A stretch of DNA of 64,000 nt from Myxococcales bacterium (GCA_016709545.1 JADJMO010000028.1:1-64000), one strand, 5' to 3'; positions 25,623 to 34,757 are shown, counted from the stretch's first letter. Numbers and translations are program-made. Notes: generated by a model from the sequence alone, not told the origin.

Positions 25623-27856
25623 CTCCCCAGCATGATCTGGCGCGCGTCGACCAGCGCGCCGATGGACGCGTCGATGCACGCGAGCTGCTTGCACATCTCA
25701 CCGGACTTGATGCACGACTCCGCCCGACAGCTCGCCAGCACGCCCCCCTCGAGTCCCTTGCAGTTCTCCGCCTGGGTGTTGGCGACGTCGTCGCGGCAGT
25801 CCCGCAGGACGCAGCGCCCCGTCCCGCCGCAGCTGGCCGTGGTCTGGCAGGTGAGCGGGCTCGACGAGGCGACGGCGCCGCCAGCGCTCGGGCACGCGCA
25901 GACGAAATCGCCGATGCCGGCGCAGTCCGCGTCGGTGCTGCACACGAGCAGCCCACCGGTGCCGCCCTTGCTCTGCCAGCCGCACGGGCGGCCGTAGCGG
26001 ATGAAGTCGGCGGCCGCGTCGCGCTGCTGGATCTTGGTGTCGAACTGGGTGGTGTTGCGCTGGAGGACCCGGAAGCCCGAGCCGCCGCCGGCCAGGTAGT
26101 TGGACGTGGCGAGCTCGTAGCTCGCGAAGGTGGAGACCGGAGACCAGCACTTGCCGACGGGCTTGTCGCACGCGTTCCGGCCCTTGAGCTTGACCCCGGT
26201 CGGGTCGGTCTTCGCGTCGCAGTCGCGGTCTTCCTTGCAGTTCTGGCTCGTGTGCCCGATGAAGACCTGCTCGGCACACGGGTCGGTCGGGGAGAGGGCC
26301 TTCGGCGACGTGACGCCGTCCCGGTAGAACGAGTCGCACTGGTTGCAGTCGAGGACGAGCCGCGCGCCCGCCACCTGCACCTGCGAGCTGCAGCCGCGCT
26401 GGGCGGAGCGCCGCGCGACGAAGTCGAACATCTCGTAGACCTCGCTCCCGGACACCTGCATCTTGGTGATGCTGTTGTCGAACGGGAACACGTTGAACAT
26501 CTGCTCGAGGGTGACGGGGCCCTTGGTCACGTCCGACCGGATGCCGGTCGTGTTGGTCATCGCGAAGTCGGTCTGCACGCCGAGGCGCAGCCACATCGAG
26601 GTGCCGATGAGGTTGCCGAGCTGGGAGTCGCCCCCCGCCGGCGCCGTGCGGCGCACGTCGGCCGGCGCGTAGCCCACGAGGAGATCGAGCTGTCCGACGT
26701 CCTTGAGGGCCTGCTTGTACGGCTCGAGGAGCTGCACCATCTGGCGGTCCTCGGGGACGTCGGCGTCGATGGGGAACACCTGCACGTCGTGGGCGAGGAT
26801 CTCGAAGCCGTTGACCGGATCGTAGACGTTGCGGCCCTCGTAGGCGCTGTTCACCTCGGCGGCGGTGTCGGCGAGGTCGACGTCGAGGCGTCCGACGAAC
26901 TTGGCGAACGCGCCCGAGTGCATGAGCAGGACGCGGCGGGGCTTGCAGGCGCGCTTCACGATGGTCTCGCCGCCAGGCACCGAGGGGACCTCGACGACCC
27001 CGGTGAGCGCATCCGCACCCCCGCAGTCCCAGACCTGTTTCGGGGGGGAGACGACGATGTGGTTGTGGCCGCCGAGGACGACGTCGAGCCCCTCGGTCTC
27101 CTTGATCAGCTCCTCGTCGATCTCGAGGCCCAGGTGGGTGACGGCGACGATGAGATCGGCCTGGGGCCGCAGGAGGTCGATGTAGAACTGCGCGATGTCG
27201 CGCGTCTTCCAAGGGGAGAGGCCGAGCCGGTTCGGGACCTCGAACAGCGACGTGATGGTGGAGAGGTTGCCGAAGCCGATGACCGCGACGCGCAGGCCCT
27301 TGACGTTGAGGATGGTGTAGGGCCGCAGAGCCGTGCCGATTGGCGAGGCGCCAGGGAACGACGGGTCGTCGGGCAGGTAGTTCGCCGCGAGGACCGGGAA
27401 GGTGGCCCAGCGCTGGATCTGGAAGGTGACGTTGGCCGCACCACGATCGAACTCGTGGTTCGCGATCACCATCGCGTCGATGCCCATCTCCGCGAGCGCG
27501 CGGAACTCCGCCTCACCGCTGAAGTAGTTGTAGATGGGGGCGCCCTGGCTGACGTCACCGCCGTCGATGTGGATGGAGCGGTCCGCGCGCAGGCGCTCCC
27601 GCTTGGCCACGTAGGCCATGCGGGCGAGGCCGCCGTAGGGGCCCTTGCCGTCCTGCATGCCCGCGGCCTTGTCGGGCGTGAGCGGGGTATAGGGATAGGG
27701 GAAGAGCCGACTGTGGATGTCGGACGTGTGCACGATGGTCAAGCGCACCCGCTTGCCGCGCAGGTCCACCGTGGTGCCCTCGGTCGGAGCGCACCCGATC
27801 CCGGTCGTGAGCATCGCGACGAGCGCGAAGAGGAAGGTCCGGAGCACCCACGTCAT
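25619..27856 (-). CDS. Secreted 5'-nucleotidase / metallophosphatase lipoprotein
   Basis: 745 residues from ATG 27856, which gives a lipoprotein signal (lipobox TGIGC); an upstream in-frame extension was rejected because it would put charged residues before the signal. The calcineurin-like phosphatase domain shows its metal ligands in order: TSDIHS (residue about 43), GGDVSQG, ANHEFDRG, VTHLGLE and GGHNH. The C-terminal 5'-nucleotidase domain follows, with NTTGIRSDVTKGPVT and VFPFDNSITKMQVSG. The last 250 residues have many Cys (CADCAGIGDFVCACP-like spacing), probably disulphide-stabilised and longer than in UshA. Expected role: hydrolysis of nucleotides outside the cell. First gene of a three-gene operon. 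Confidence 0.85.
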   Translation of the reverse strand: MTWVLRTFLFALVAMLTTGIGCAPTEGTTVDLRGKRVRLTIVHTSDIHSRLFPYPYTPLTPDKAAGMQDGKGPYGGLARMAYVAKRERLRADRSIHIDGGDVSQGAPIYNYFSGEAEFRALAEMGIDAMVIANHEFDRGAANVTFQIQRWATFPVLAANYLPDDPSFPGASPIGTALRPYTILNVKGLRVAVIGFGNLSTITSLFEVPNRLGLSPWKTRDIAQFYIDLLRPQADLIVAVTHLGLEIDEELIKETEGLDVVLGGHNHIVVSPPKQVWDCGGADALTGVVEVPSVPGGETIVKRACKPRRVLLMHSGAFAKFVGRLDVDLADTAAEVNSAYEGRNVYDPVNGFEILAHDVQVFPIDADVPEDRQMVQLLEPYKQALKDVGQLDLLVGYAPADVRRTAPAGGDSQLGNLIGTSMWLRLGVQTDFAMTNTTGIRSDVTKGPVTLEQMFNVFPFDNSITKMQVSGSEVYEMFDFVARRSAQRGCSSQVQVAGARLVLDCNQCDSFYRDGVTSPKALSPTDPCAEQVFIGHTSQNCKEDRDCDAKTDPTGVKLKGRNACDKPVGKCWSPVSTFASYELATSNYLAGGGSGFRVLQRNTTQFDTKIQQRDAAADFIRYGRPCGWQSKGGTGGLLVCSTDADCAGIGDFVCACPSAGGAVASSSPLTCQTTASCGGTGRCVLRDCRDDVANTQAENCKGLEGGVLASCRAESCIKSGEMCKQLACIDASIGALVDARQIMLGR

Positions 27857-27966
27857 GAAGGGCGCGACGCTACCACGAAACGCGCGCCCCTGGCGTGGCA
27901 ATCCCGCGGCAGGAACTCGCCCGCGGGCCTTGCTTCCCGGCCCTCTGCGGGGCGAGGCTCCCGCCC

Positions 27967-29076
27967 ATGGCAGAGCGCATCGTGTTCGGGGGTGGTGAGG
28001 GCGGTGGTGCCGCGTTCTTGCGACGGGCGGGTGTCTTCGTCGCCGTCCTCGTCCTCGCGGTGTGGGTCGGTTGCTCGTCCGTCACCCGCGTCGACGCGGG
28101 CCACGTCGGCGTGCGGGTGAAGCTCGCGGGCGCGGCGCGTGGCGTCCAGGACAGCCCCACCGTGCAGGGCTGGGTCGTCTACAACCCGTTGACGGAGCAG
28201 ATCGTCCAGTTCCCGACGAGCGTGCAGAACGTGGTCTGGACGGCCTCCCACACGGAGGGCAGCCCCCACGACGACTCGATCACGTTCTCCTCGAAGGAGG
28301 GCGCGAGCATCAACTCCGACATCGGGATCGCCTTCCACATCGACCCCGCGATGGCGCCCAAGCTCTACGCGCGCTTCCGCCAGCCCAACATGGCCATCCT
28401 CGCGAACTCCTACATCCGCAACGCGGTGCGCGAGGCCTTCAGCGAGAGCGGCGCGCAGCTGCCCGTGCAGGAGATCTACGGCGCGGGCAAGACCAAGCTC
28501 GTCGCCGACGTCGCCAAGCGCGTGCGTGAAGGGCTCGCGCCCGAGGGCATCGTGCTCGACCAGCTGACCATCAACGGGGCGCTGCGCCTGCCCGAGAACG
28601 TGGTGCAGTCGATCAACCGCGCGCTCGAGGCCACCCAGAACGCGATCCAGGCCGAGAACCGGGTCCGCCAGATCAAGGCCGAGGCCGAGCAGGCGATCGC
28701 GAGCGCGACGGGCGCGGCCGACGCGGCGCGTCTGAAGGCCGCGGGCGAGGCCGACGCCATCCTCATCAAGGCCAAGGCGGAGGCCAAGGCCAACGAGGTG
28801 CTGCGGCTCTCGGTGACGCCAGCCGTGCTCGCCTACCGCCAGCTCGAGAAGTGGGACGGCAAGCTGCCGATGTACGCGGGCACCCAGCTCCCGATGATGA
28901 CCCTCGACGCGAGCAAGCTCGAGATGAAGGAGGAGGACCGCAAGAAGGCCCTCGCCGACGCGATGGCCGCGGCCTCGCCCACGCACGTGCCGACGCCGCA
29001 TCCCGCGGTCGGCGCGCCGCCCGTCCCCGCACCGGCGCCTGCGCCTGCGCCCGCGCCGGCGCCCCCACCCAAGTAG
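27967..29076 (+). CDS. SPFH/Band 7 (prohibitin-like) membrane protein
   Basis: 369 residues from ATG 27967. One N-terminal membrane segment (FVAVLVLAVWVGCSS; a lipobox reading is possible) is followed by the SPFH domain (TRVDAGHVGVRVKLAGAARG through LDQLTINGALRLPENV). A coiled coil rich in Ala, Glu and Lys comes next (QAENRVRQIKAEAEQAIASA), then a GTQLPMM segment and a Pro/Ala tail. Prohibitin-like proteins form ring-shaped scaffolds at membranes and assist proteases. Divergent from the 5'-nucleotidase operon across 110 bases; its stop is one base from that of the convergent gene. Confidence 0.85.
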   Translation: MAERIVFGGGEGGGAAFLRRAGVFVAVLVLAVWVGCSSVTRVDAGHVGVRVKLAGAARGVQDSPTVQGWVVYNPLTEQIVQFPTSVQNVVWTASHTEGSPHDDSITFSSKEGASINSDIGIAFHIDPAMAPKLYARFRQPNMAILANSYIRNAVREAFSESGAQLPVQEIYGAGKTKLVADVAKRVREGLAPEGIVLDQLTINGALRLPENVVQSINRALEATQNAIQAENRVRQIKAEAEQAIASATGAADAARLKAAGEADAILIKAKAEAKANEVLRLSVTPAVLAYRQLEKWDGKLPMYAGTQLPMMTLDASKLEMKEEDRKKALADAMAAASPTHVPTPHPAVGAPPVPAPAPAPAPAPAPPPK

Positions 29077-29077
29077 C

Positions 29078-29842
29078 TCACGCGAGCAGGCTCACCGCGC
29101 CCAGCATCGCCGCCGCGCTGAACGCCAGCGCACCCCGGAAGAACACCACGATCACGCGTCGCTGGCGGCGCTCGACCAGCACGGCCGCCAGGGTGAGCAC
29201 GCTGGCCGCGCCGAGCCCCGACCACGCGACAGGCGAAGCCGCGAGCGTGCAGAGCGTGGCCGCCACCGCGAGCCAGCCGAGGAACCCCAGCGCCGGCAGC
29301 ATCGTCGCGTCGCCCTCGCGCGCGCCTCGCGCCACCAGGGTCACGACGGAGAGACCGCGGAGCACCCCGACCACGCCCATGGTGACCGCGACCGTCGCGC
29401 GGCGAGACGATGGAGCCTCGTGCGCCGAGAGCGCGGCGAGGAGCACGAACGCGCTCGTCCCGAGGTCGACCAGGCCGACCGTGGGACCCGCCGCGTTCGG
29501 GGTGCGGAGGCTGCCGTAGGTCCCGACGACGAGCGCCGCCGTGGCGACGATCGCGCAGAGGGGCAGGGTCCACGAGCCCCAGCGGGCCGAGCCGTGCGCG
29601 GCGACCAGCAGCGACATCAGGCCGAGCAGGATCCCCGCCGCCGTCGCGCGGGTGACGACTCGTCGGGCGGGAGGCGCGGCGAGGGGGCCGAGCCAGCTCG
29701 CGAGGAAGCCGTCGACCAGCGCGAAAGAGAGCATGGCGAGGGCCGGTGCGAACGGTGGCACCTGGATGGCGGCCGCGCCGAGGCCCGCCCCCGCCGACAG
29801 AGCCAGGAGGAGTCGCAAAGGAACGCTCGACGAACGGCGCAC
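29078..29842 (-). CDS. Multi-spanning membrane protein of unknown function
   Basis: 254 residues when started at GTG 29842, chosen because the longer start (29893) would overlap the divergent tsaC gene. About eight hydrophobic segments are visible, such as LRLLLALSAGAGLGAAAIQV, AGILLGLMSLLVAA, LCAIVATAALVVGTYGS and ASVLTLAAVLVERRQRR, with no charged motif in common with known transporters. It ends in FFRGALAFSAAAMLGAVSLLA-like hydrophobic sequence. I do not recognise the family. Convergent with the Band 7 gene, stop to stop, one base apart. Confidence 0.6.
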   Translation of the reverse strand: MRRSSSVPLRLLLALSAGAGLGAAAIQVPPFAPALAMLSFALVDGFLASWLGPLAAPPARRVVTRATAAGILLGLMSLLVAAHGSARWGSWTLPLCAIVATAALVVGTYGSLRTPNAAGPTVGLVDLGTSAFVLLAALSAHEAPSSRRATVAVTMGVVGVLRGLSVVTLVARGAREGDATMLPALGFLGWLAVAATLCTLAASPVAWSGLGAASVLTLAAVLVERRQRRVIVVFFRGALAFSAAAMLGAVSLLA

Positions 29843-29866
29843 GGCGGCTATGGTACGCGCCCCCTC

Positions 29867-30472
29867 GTGATCATCGAGATCGATCCCAACCACCCCGAAC
29901 CGCGCAAGATCGCCCGGGCCGTCGCCGCGCTCGAGGCCGGCGAGGTCATCGCGTACCCGACCGACACCACGTACGGGCTCGGCTGCGATCTACAGAACAA
30001 GAAGGCCATCGATTCGCTGTACGCGCTCAAGCGGATGAAGTCCGACCAGCCGCTCTCGTTCGTGTGCCACGATCTCGGCGACATGGCGAAGTGGGCGATC
30101 GTCGAGAACGCCCAGTACCGCCTGTTGAAGCGCCTCCTGCCCGGGCCGTACACCTTCATCCTGCAGGCCACGCGCGAGGTCCCGAAGCTCCTGCTCCTCA
30201 AGCGCAAGCAGGTCGGCATCCGCGTGCCCGACAACAGCATCAGCCAGGAGCTGACCAAGGCCTTCGGGCGACCGATCATCTCCACCACCGCAGGGCCACA
30301 CGGCGGCGATCCGTTCGTGGATCCGGCGGAGATCGACGACGCGTTCCCGGGCCTCGGCCTCGTCATCGACGGCGGCGCCGGCGGGACGATGCCGACCACG
30401 GTCGTCGACCTGACGAGCGACACACCGGTGGTGGTCCGCGAGGGCGCGAGCGACGTCTCGGTGTTCGACTGA
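29867..30472 (+). CDS. tsaC: Threonylcarbamoyl-AMP synthase (YrdC/Sua5 domain)
   Basis: 201 residues from GTG 29867, a stand-alone YrdC domain. Characteristic segments are the basic N-terminus, GEVIAYPTDTTYGLGCDLQNK (ATP and threonine site), ALKRMKSDQPLSFVC, LLPGPYTFIL, KQVGIRVPDN and GRPIISTTAGPHGGDP. It makes threonylcarbamoyl-AMP for the universal t6A37 modification of tRNAs reading ANN codons. Frame intact; the SRPBCC gene follows 12 bases later. Confidence 0.9.
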   Translation: MIIEIDPNHPEPRKIARAVAALEAGEVIAYPTDTTYGLGCDLQNKKAIDSLYALKRMKSDQPLSFVCHDLGDMAKWAIVENAQYRLLKRLLPGPYTFILQATREVPKLLLLKRKQVGIRVPDNSISQELTKAFGRPIISTTAGPHGGDPFVDPAEIDDAFPGLGLVIDGGAGGTMPTTVVDLTSDTPVVVREGASDVSVFD

Positions 30473-30484
30473 TACCGTGCGGCC

Positions 30485-30962
30485 ATGTGGTTCCACCTGG
30501 CGCCGACCGACCTCTCCTTCCTCGACCATTCCCCGCGGCGCATCGAGCACGCCCTCGAGATCGCCGCCCCGGCCGACCGGGTCTTCGCCCTCGCCGCGGG
30601 TGAGCGCTTCCACGACTGGTTGACCGAGCTCGTCGCGTGCGAGTGGACGTCACCGGCACGGCGTGGGCAGCACCCGCATCGTGGCGCTCGACACCCTCGC
30701 GGTCAAAGAGCGGTTCGTCGCGTGGGAACCGGGACGCCGCCTCGCGTTCGTCATCGAGGAGTGCACCCTGCCGCTCGTGCGACGCATGATGGAGCACCTC
30801 GCGATCGAGCCGCTGGGCGAGGCGCGGTGTCGGCTCGTCTACACCGTGCACTACGAGCCATCGATCCTCATGACCGCGGTGCACCCCGTCGCGCGACCCA
30901 TCTTCGCGCGCATGTTCGGGCGCGCCGCCGAGCGCATCAAGGCCATCGCCGAGGAGCGCTAG
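30485..30962 (+). CDS. SRPBCC (START-like) family protein, one frameshift
   Basis: About 158 residues after repair. ATG 30485 begins MWFHLAPTDLSFLDHSPRRI; EHALEIAAPADRVFALAAGE is the first strand and helix of a START-like fold. The frame shifts near 30655-30663 and goes on with STRIVALDTLAVKERFVAWE, ECTLPLVRRMMEHLAIE and RLVYTVHYEPS, ending in a C-terminal helix (FARMFGRAAERIKAIAEER). Such proteins bind hydrophobic ligands, and no ligand can be named. The TAG stop overlaps the stop of the convergent binding protein (CTAG at 30959-30962). Confidence 0.7.
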
Positions 30963-31816
30963 AGCGCGAGCAGGCGCGGGATCGCCTCGACGGCGCGCGC
31001 GCCGTACCAGCAGAGGTCCTTGCCGTCGACGTGCACGACCTTCGCCCGGGGGAGCAGCGCGGCGAAGTGCGCGCCCTCTTCCGCGGTGAACGGGTGGGGC
31101 TCGTCGGGGAGCACCACGACGTCCGGGTCGGCCGCGCGGAGCTCGTCCTCCGTGATGCGCGGGTAGCGCGTGTCGCGTTCGCCGACCTTGTCCGGGTCGA
31201 GCGCGCGCACCTTGCCGAGGTCGGCGGCGAGCGGGTACTTGCGCGACCGGTCGCGGAACACGTTGTCGAGGCCGGCGAGCTCGAGCGTCGCGCTCAGGTA
31301 CGTGTCGCCGCGGATGGTCATGAGCGGCTCGGCCCAGATCGGGCAGAACACCGTGCGCCGCGGGCGCTCCGCGGCGCGGGCGGCGGCGAGCCGCTGGTAG
31401 CCGTCGCGCACGAGCGAGACGACGTGCGGTGCCTTCTCGACCCCGAGCATGCGGGCGTAGCGGGCGACGAGCGCGATGCCGTCCTCGACGCGCTTCGGGA
31501 AGGCGATGAAGAGCGGCACCCCGGCCTCGACGATCTTCTCGAGCGTCTGCCGGGAGTTCTCCTCCTGGTTGGCGACGACGAGGTCGGGCGCGAGGGCGAG
31601 GATGCGCTCGGCCGACGCGTCCTTGGTGCCGCCGACGCTGGCGACGCGCTCGACGCCCGCGGGGAGCACGCAGTAGTCGGTGCGGCCCACGAGGCGATCG
31701 AGGCCGCCGAGCAGCGCGAGGGTCAGCGTGTCGCTGGGCACGAGCGACACGATCCGGCGCGGTGGCTGGGCGAGGATCACCGTGCGGTTGCGGTCGTCGA
31801 CGACCTTCGAGGCCAC
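30959..31816 (-). CDS. BtuF-like periplasmic-binding-protein fold, without a signal peptide
   Basis: 285 residues from GTG 31816. It has the helical-backbone metal receptor fold of BtuF/FhuD: PRRIVSLVPSDTLTLALLG, LVGRTDYCVLP, VGGTKDASAERILALAPDLVV, a long linker helix, then the second lobe with TVFCPIWAEPLMTIRGDTYL and ITEDELRAADPDVVVLPDEP. The start gives VASKVVDDRN with no export signal, so it may be cytoplasmic or the true start is missed. A cobalamin- or metal-chelate-binding role is family inference; no ABC transporter or riboswitch is adjacent. It starts 5 bases after the stop of the SDR gene, likely in one operon. Confidence 0.72.
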   Translation of the reverse strand: MASKVVDDRNRTVILAQPPRRIVSLVPSDTLTLALLGGLDRLVGRTDYCVLPAGVERVASVGGTKDASAERILALAPDLVVANQEENSRQTLEKIVEAGVPLFIAFPKRVEDGIALVARYARMLGVEKAPHVVSLVRDGYQRLAAARAAERPRRTVFCPIWAEPLMTIRGDTYLSATLELAGLDNVFRDRSRKYPLAADLGKVRALDPDKVGERDTRYPRITEDELRAADPDVVVLPDEPHPFTAEEGAHFAALLPRAKVVHVDGKDLCWYGARAVEAIPRLLAL

Positions 31817-31821
31817 CGACG

Positions 31822-32661
31822 CTACCCCGAGATCGCTTCGCCGCCGTCGACGTTGATGGTGTTGCCGTTCATCCAGTAGAGGCCCGGCTGCGCGAGCGAG
31901 ACGATGGCGCGCGAGACGTCCTCGACGGTGGTGAGGCGGTGGGCCGGGTTCTTGCGGAGGGCGGCGGCGATCATGGCGTCGTTGCCGGGGATCTTGCGGA
32001 GGGCCGCCGTGTCGGTCACGCCGGCGCACAGCGCGTTGACGGTGATGCCGCGCGGGCCGAGCTCGTGGGCGAGCGAGCGCACGTGGCTCTCGAGGGCCGC
32101 CTTCGCGCCGGAGACGATCCCGTAGCGCGGCCAGATCGACCACGCGCCCGTGGAGGTCATCGCGAAGACGCGGGCGTGCTCGTGGAACAGGCCGCGGAGC
32201 AGCGTGTCCTGGGTCCAGTAGACGAGCGAGTTCGCCATGACGTCGAGGGTCATCTCGACCTGCTTCTGGGTCGCGAACTCGTTGGGCTTGGACTCGGGCG
32301 TCTCGGGGAGGAACGGCAACAGCGTGCCGAACGCGAGCGAGTGGAGCAACACACGCACGCGCTCACCCTTGCCGCGCTCGTCGATCCGCTTCTTGACGTC
32401 GTCGAGCACCTCGCGGCGCTTGGCCTCGTCGGCGGCGTTGACGTTGTAGAACCACGCCTCGCGGCCGAGCGCGCGGATCTTGCCCTGGATTTCCTCGACG
32501 TGGGGCATCGTGGACCGACGGTCGAGGTGGACGCCGACGATGGACATGCCCGCCCGGGCGAGGGAGAGGGCGCACGCCTCGCCGAAGCCGCTGCTGGCTC
32601 CGAGGACGAGGGCGAAGCCGTCGAGCGTGGGCTGGATGCTGTCGCGGGGGTCGGTGCTCAT
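31822..32661 (-). CDS. SDR-family enoyl-ACP reductase type (FabI/FabL-like)
   Basis: 279 residues from ATG 32661. Rossmann SDR with the cofactor motif GASSGFGEACALSLA (about 21-35). The catalytic pair is Tyr-x6-Lys (YGIVSGAK at about 180-187), the arrangement of FabI/FabL enoyl-ACP reductases, where ordinary SDRs have Tyr-x3-Lys. LLHSLAFGTLLPFLPET and TVNALCAGVTDTAALRKIPG also resemble that group, as does the end INVDGGEAISG. It would then reduce enoyl-ACP in the final step of each fatty-acid elongation cycle, with NADH or NADPH. No other fab gene is near. Divergent from sthA. Confidence 0.75.
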   Translation of the reverse strand: MSTDPRDSIQPTLDGFALVLGASSGFGEACALSLARAGMSIVGVHLDRRSTMPHVEEIQGKIRALGREAWFYNVNAADEAKRREVLDDVKKRIDERGKGERVRVLLHSLAFGTLLPFLPETPESKPNEFATQKQVEMTLDVMANSLVYWTQDTLLRGLFHEHARVFAMTSTGAWSIWPRYGIVSGAKAALESHVRSLAHELGPRGITVNALCAGVTDTAALRKIPGNDAMIAAALRKNPAHRLTTVEDVSRAIVSLAQPGLYWMNGNTINVDGGEAISG

Positions 32662-32762
32662 GCGGCGCCGGGTAGTTCGGCTTTCGGCGAGCGTCTACGG
32701 GCCTTGGGCGCGCCCGCACGATCGCCTCGCGCCGGGGCCAGGAAGCAGCGTAGGCTCGGCCC

Positions 32763-34190
32763 GTGTCCTACGACTACGATCTCGTCGTGATCGGCGGTGG
32801 CCCCGCCGGCGAGAAGGGGGCGGCGCAGGCCGCGTATTTCGGGAAGCGCGTCGCGCTGATCGAGCAGGCCCCCGAGCCGGGTGGCGCCTGCGTGCACACC
32901 GGCACCTTGCCCAGCAAGACGCTGCGCGAGGCCGCGCTCGTGCTCTCGGGCTATCGCAACCGGCACCTCTACGGCATCCGCCTCGAGATCGACCGCGGCG
33001 CCGCCACGCCGCGCATGCTGTCCCGCAAGGACGCGGTGCGTCGGCTCGAGGTGGAGCGCATCAAGTGGAACCTCGACCGGCACGGGGTCACCTGCTTCCG
33101 CGGCCACGCGCGCATGATCGACGCGCACACGGTCGCGGTCGAGCCGCTCGCCGCGCCGATGCAGAAGCTCACCGCGGAGTTCGTGCTGATCGCGACCGGC
33201 AGCGAGCCGTTCCGCCCCGCCGACATCCCGTTCGACGACTCGGACGTCGACGACAGCGACACCGTGCTCGGCATCGACCGCCTACCGAAGCGCCTCGTCG
33301 TGCTCGGGGCCGGGGTCATCGGGTGCGAATACGCCTGCATGTTCGCGGCGCTCGGCGTGGAGGTGGTGCTCGTCGACGCGCGCCAGGACATCCTCCCGTT
33401 CCTCGACCGCGAGATGAGCGAGCGACTGCGGCAGGGCATGATCGCGCTCGGCATCGAGTGCCGCCTCGGCGTGAAATACAGCAAGATCGCCCGCGAGAGC
33501 GCCGAGGTGATCCGCACCACGCTCGACGACGGCACGCACCTCGACTCGGACAAGGTCCTCTACTGCGCAGGGCGCAACGGCCGCACGGGTGGGCTCGGCC
33601 TCGACACGGTCGGCATCACGCCCGACAAGCGCGGGGCCCTCGCGGTCGACGCGAACTACCGCACGCCCGTCCCCAGCATCTACGCGGTCGGCGACGTCAT
33701 CGGCTTCCCCGCGCTCGCCTCCACCTCGATGGAGCAGGCGCGCGTCGCGGTCGTCCACGCGTTCGGCCTCGGGTACAAGACCAAGGTCGGCGCGCTCCTG
33801 CCCTACGGCATCTACACGGTGCCCGAGGTCTCGTACGTCGGGATGACCGAGGAGGAGGCCCGGAAGGCCAACGTCGACTACGTGGTCGGGCGCGCGTTCT
33901 TCCGCGACAACGCGCGCGGCAAGATCATCGGCGACCGCGACGGCGTGGTGAAGCTCATGGTGGAGCGCGGCTCGCGCAAGCTGGTCGGCGTGCACGTCAT
34001 CGGAGAGCGCGCGGCGGAGCTCGTGCACATCGGGCAGGCGATCATGACCCTCGGCGGTGGCGTCGACGCCCTCATCGAGATGGTGTTCAACTACCCGACC
34101 CTCTCCGAGTGCTACAAATACGCCGCCTACGACGCCCTCGGCGCGCTCGCCCAAGGCAACAAGGCCTCCTCCGACGACGGATCCCCATGA
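32763..34190 (+). CDS. sthA: Soluble pyridine nucleotide transhydrogenase (SthA-like)
   Basis: 475 residues from GTG 32763. Flavoprotein disulphide-reductase fold: GGGPAGEKGA (FAD), ATGSEP, VVLGAGVIGCEYACMF (NAD(P)), the FAD motif YAVGDVIGFP and the dimerisation domain from GIYTVPEVSYVGMTEEEA. The redox motif reads GGACVHTGTLPSK: only the first Cys is present and the second is Thr, as in SthA, so it cannot do disulphide exchange as lipoamide dehydrogenase does. The C-terminus, FNYPTLSECYKYAAYDA, also lacks the His-Pro...Glu base. It should balance NADH and NADPH. Its stop overlaps the GNAT start in ATGA. Confidence 0.88.
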   Translation: MSYDYDLVVIGGGPAGEKGAAQAAYFGKRVALIEQAPEPGGACVHTGTLPSKTLREAALVLSGYRNRHLYGIRLEIDRGAATPRMLSRKDAVRRLEVERIKWNLDRHGVTCFRGHARMIDAHTVAVEPLAAPMQKLTAEFVLIATGSEPFRPADIPFDDSDVDDSDTVLGIDRLPKRLVVLGAGVIGCEYACMFAALGVEVVLVDARQDILPFLDREMSERLRQGMIALGIECRLGVKYSKIARESAEVIRTTLDDGTHLDSDKVLYCAGRNGRTGGLGLDTVGITPDKRGALAVDANYRTPVPSIYAVGDVIGFPALASTSMEQARVAVVHAFGLGYKTKVGALLPYGIYTVPEVSYVGMTEEEARKANVDYVVGRAFFRDNARGKIIGDRDGVVKLMVERGSRKLVGVHVIGERAAELVHIGQAIMTLGGGVDALIEMVFNYPTLSECYKYAAYDALGALAQGNKASSDDGSP

Positions 34191-34708
34191 GCGATCGCCT
34201 GATCACCAACCCCACCCTCGAGGCGCCGCTCGGCAAGGCGGTCCCCCGGAACCTGCGCGCGGGGCCGATGACCAAGGCTCACTACGACCGGGTGGTGCAG
34301 GTGGTCGACCACTGGTGGAACGGCCCGATCGCGGTGCTCGCGCACCCCGTGTTCTTCTACGAGCTCGGACAGTACGCGCGCGTGGTCGAGGACACCGACC
34401 AGGGCGATCGGCTCGTCGGATTCCTCCTCGGGTTCATCGTGCCGGACTCGAGCGCCGGGCCCGCGGTGGGGTACATCCACCTCGTCGGGATCGATCCGGC
34501 GCTGCGACGTCGCGGCGTCGCGCGCGCGCTCTACAACGACTTCACCTCGTCCTGCCTCGCGGCGGGGTGCCACAAGATGAAGGCGATCACCACGGCCGGG
34601 AACGAGGGCTCGCTCCGCTTCCACCTCGCCCTCGGGTGGACGGCCACCGAGGACGAGAACTACGCCGGCCCGAGCCGCCGCCGGATGGTGCTGACCCGGA
34701 CCCTGTGA
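34187..34708 (+). CDS. GNAT-family N-acetyltransferase
   Basis: 173 residues from ATG 34187, in an ATGA overlap with sthA. The acetyl-CoA motif A is clear: GYIHLVGIDPALRRRGVARA followed by LYNDFTSSC, with R/Q-x-x-G-x-A in RRGVARA. Motif B (ITTAGNEGSLRFHLALGWTA) follows. The N-terminus has a 45-residue lead with WWNGPIAVLAHPVFFYE. Target unknown; translational coupling to the transhydrogenase suggests joint expression rather than a shared pathway. Confidence 0.8.
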   Translation: MSDRLITNPTLEAPLGKAVPRNLRAGPMTKAHYDRVVQVVDHWWNGPIAVLAHPVFFYELGQYARVVEDTDQGDRLVGFLLGFIVPDSSAGPAVGYIHLVGIDPALRRRGVARALYNDFTSSCLAAGCHKMKAITTAGNEGSLRFHLALGWTATEDENYAGPSRRRMVLTRTL

Positions 34709-34757
34709 GCGACGGCCGGACGGGCGCCGATGCCGCCCGCGTGCTAGACGGACGGCC

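Noticed and set aside
32662..32762. Cobalamin riboswitch for the BtuF-like gene
   Set aside because: The 100-base region upstream of the SDR operon shows no B12-box-like sequence and is too short for the aptamer.
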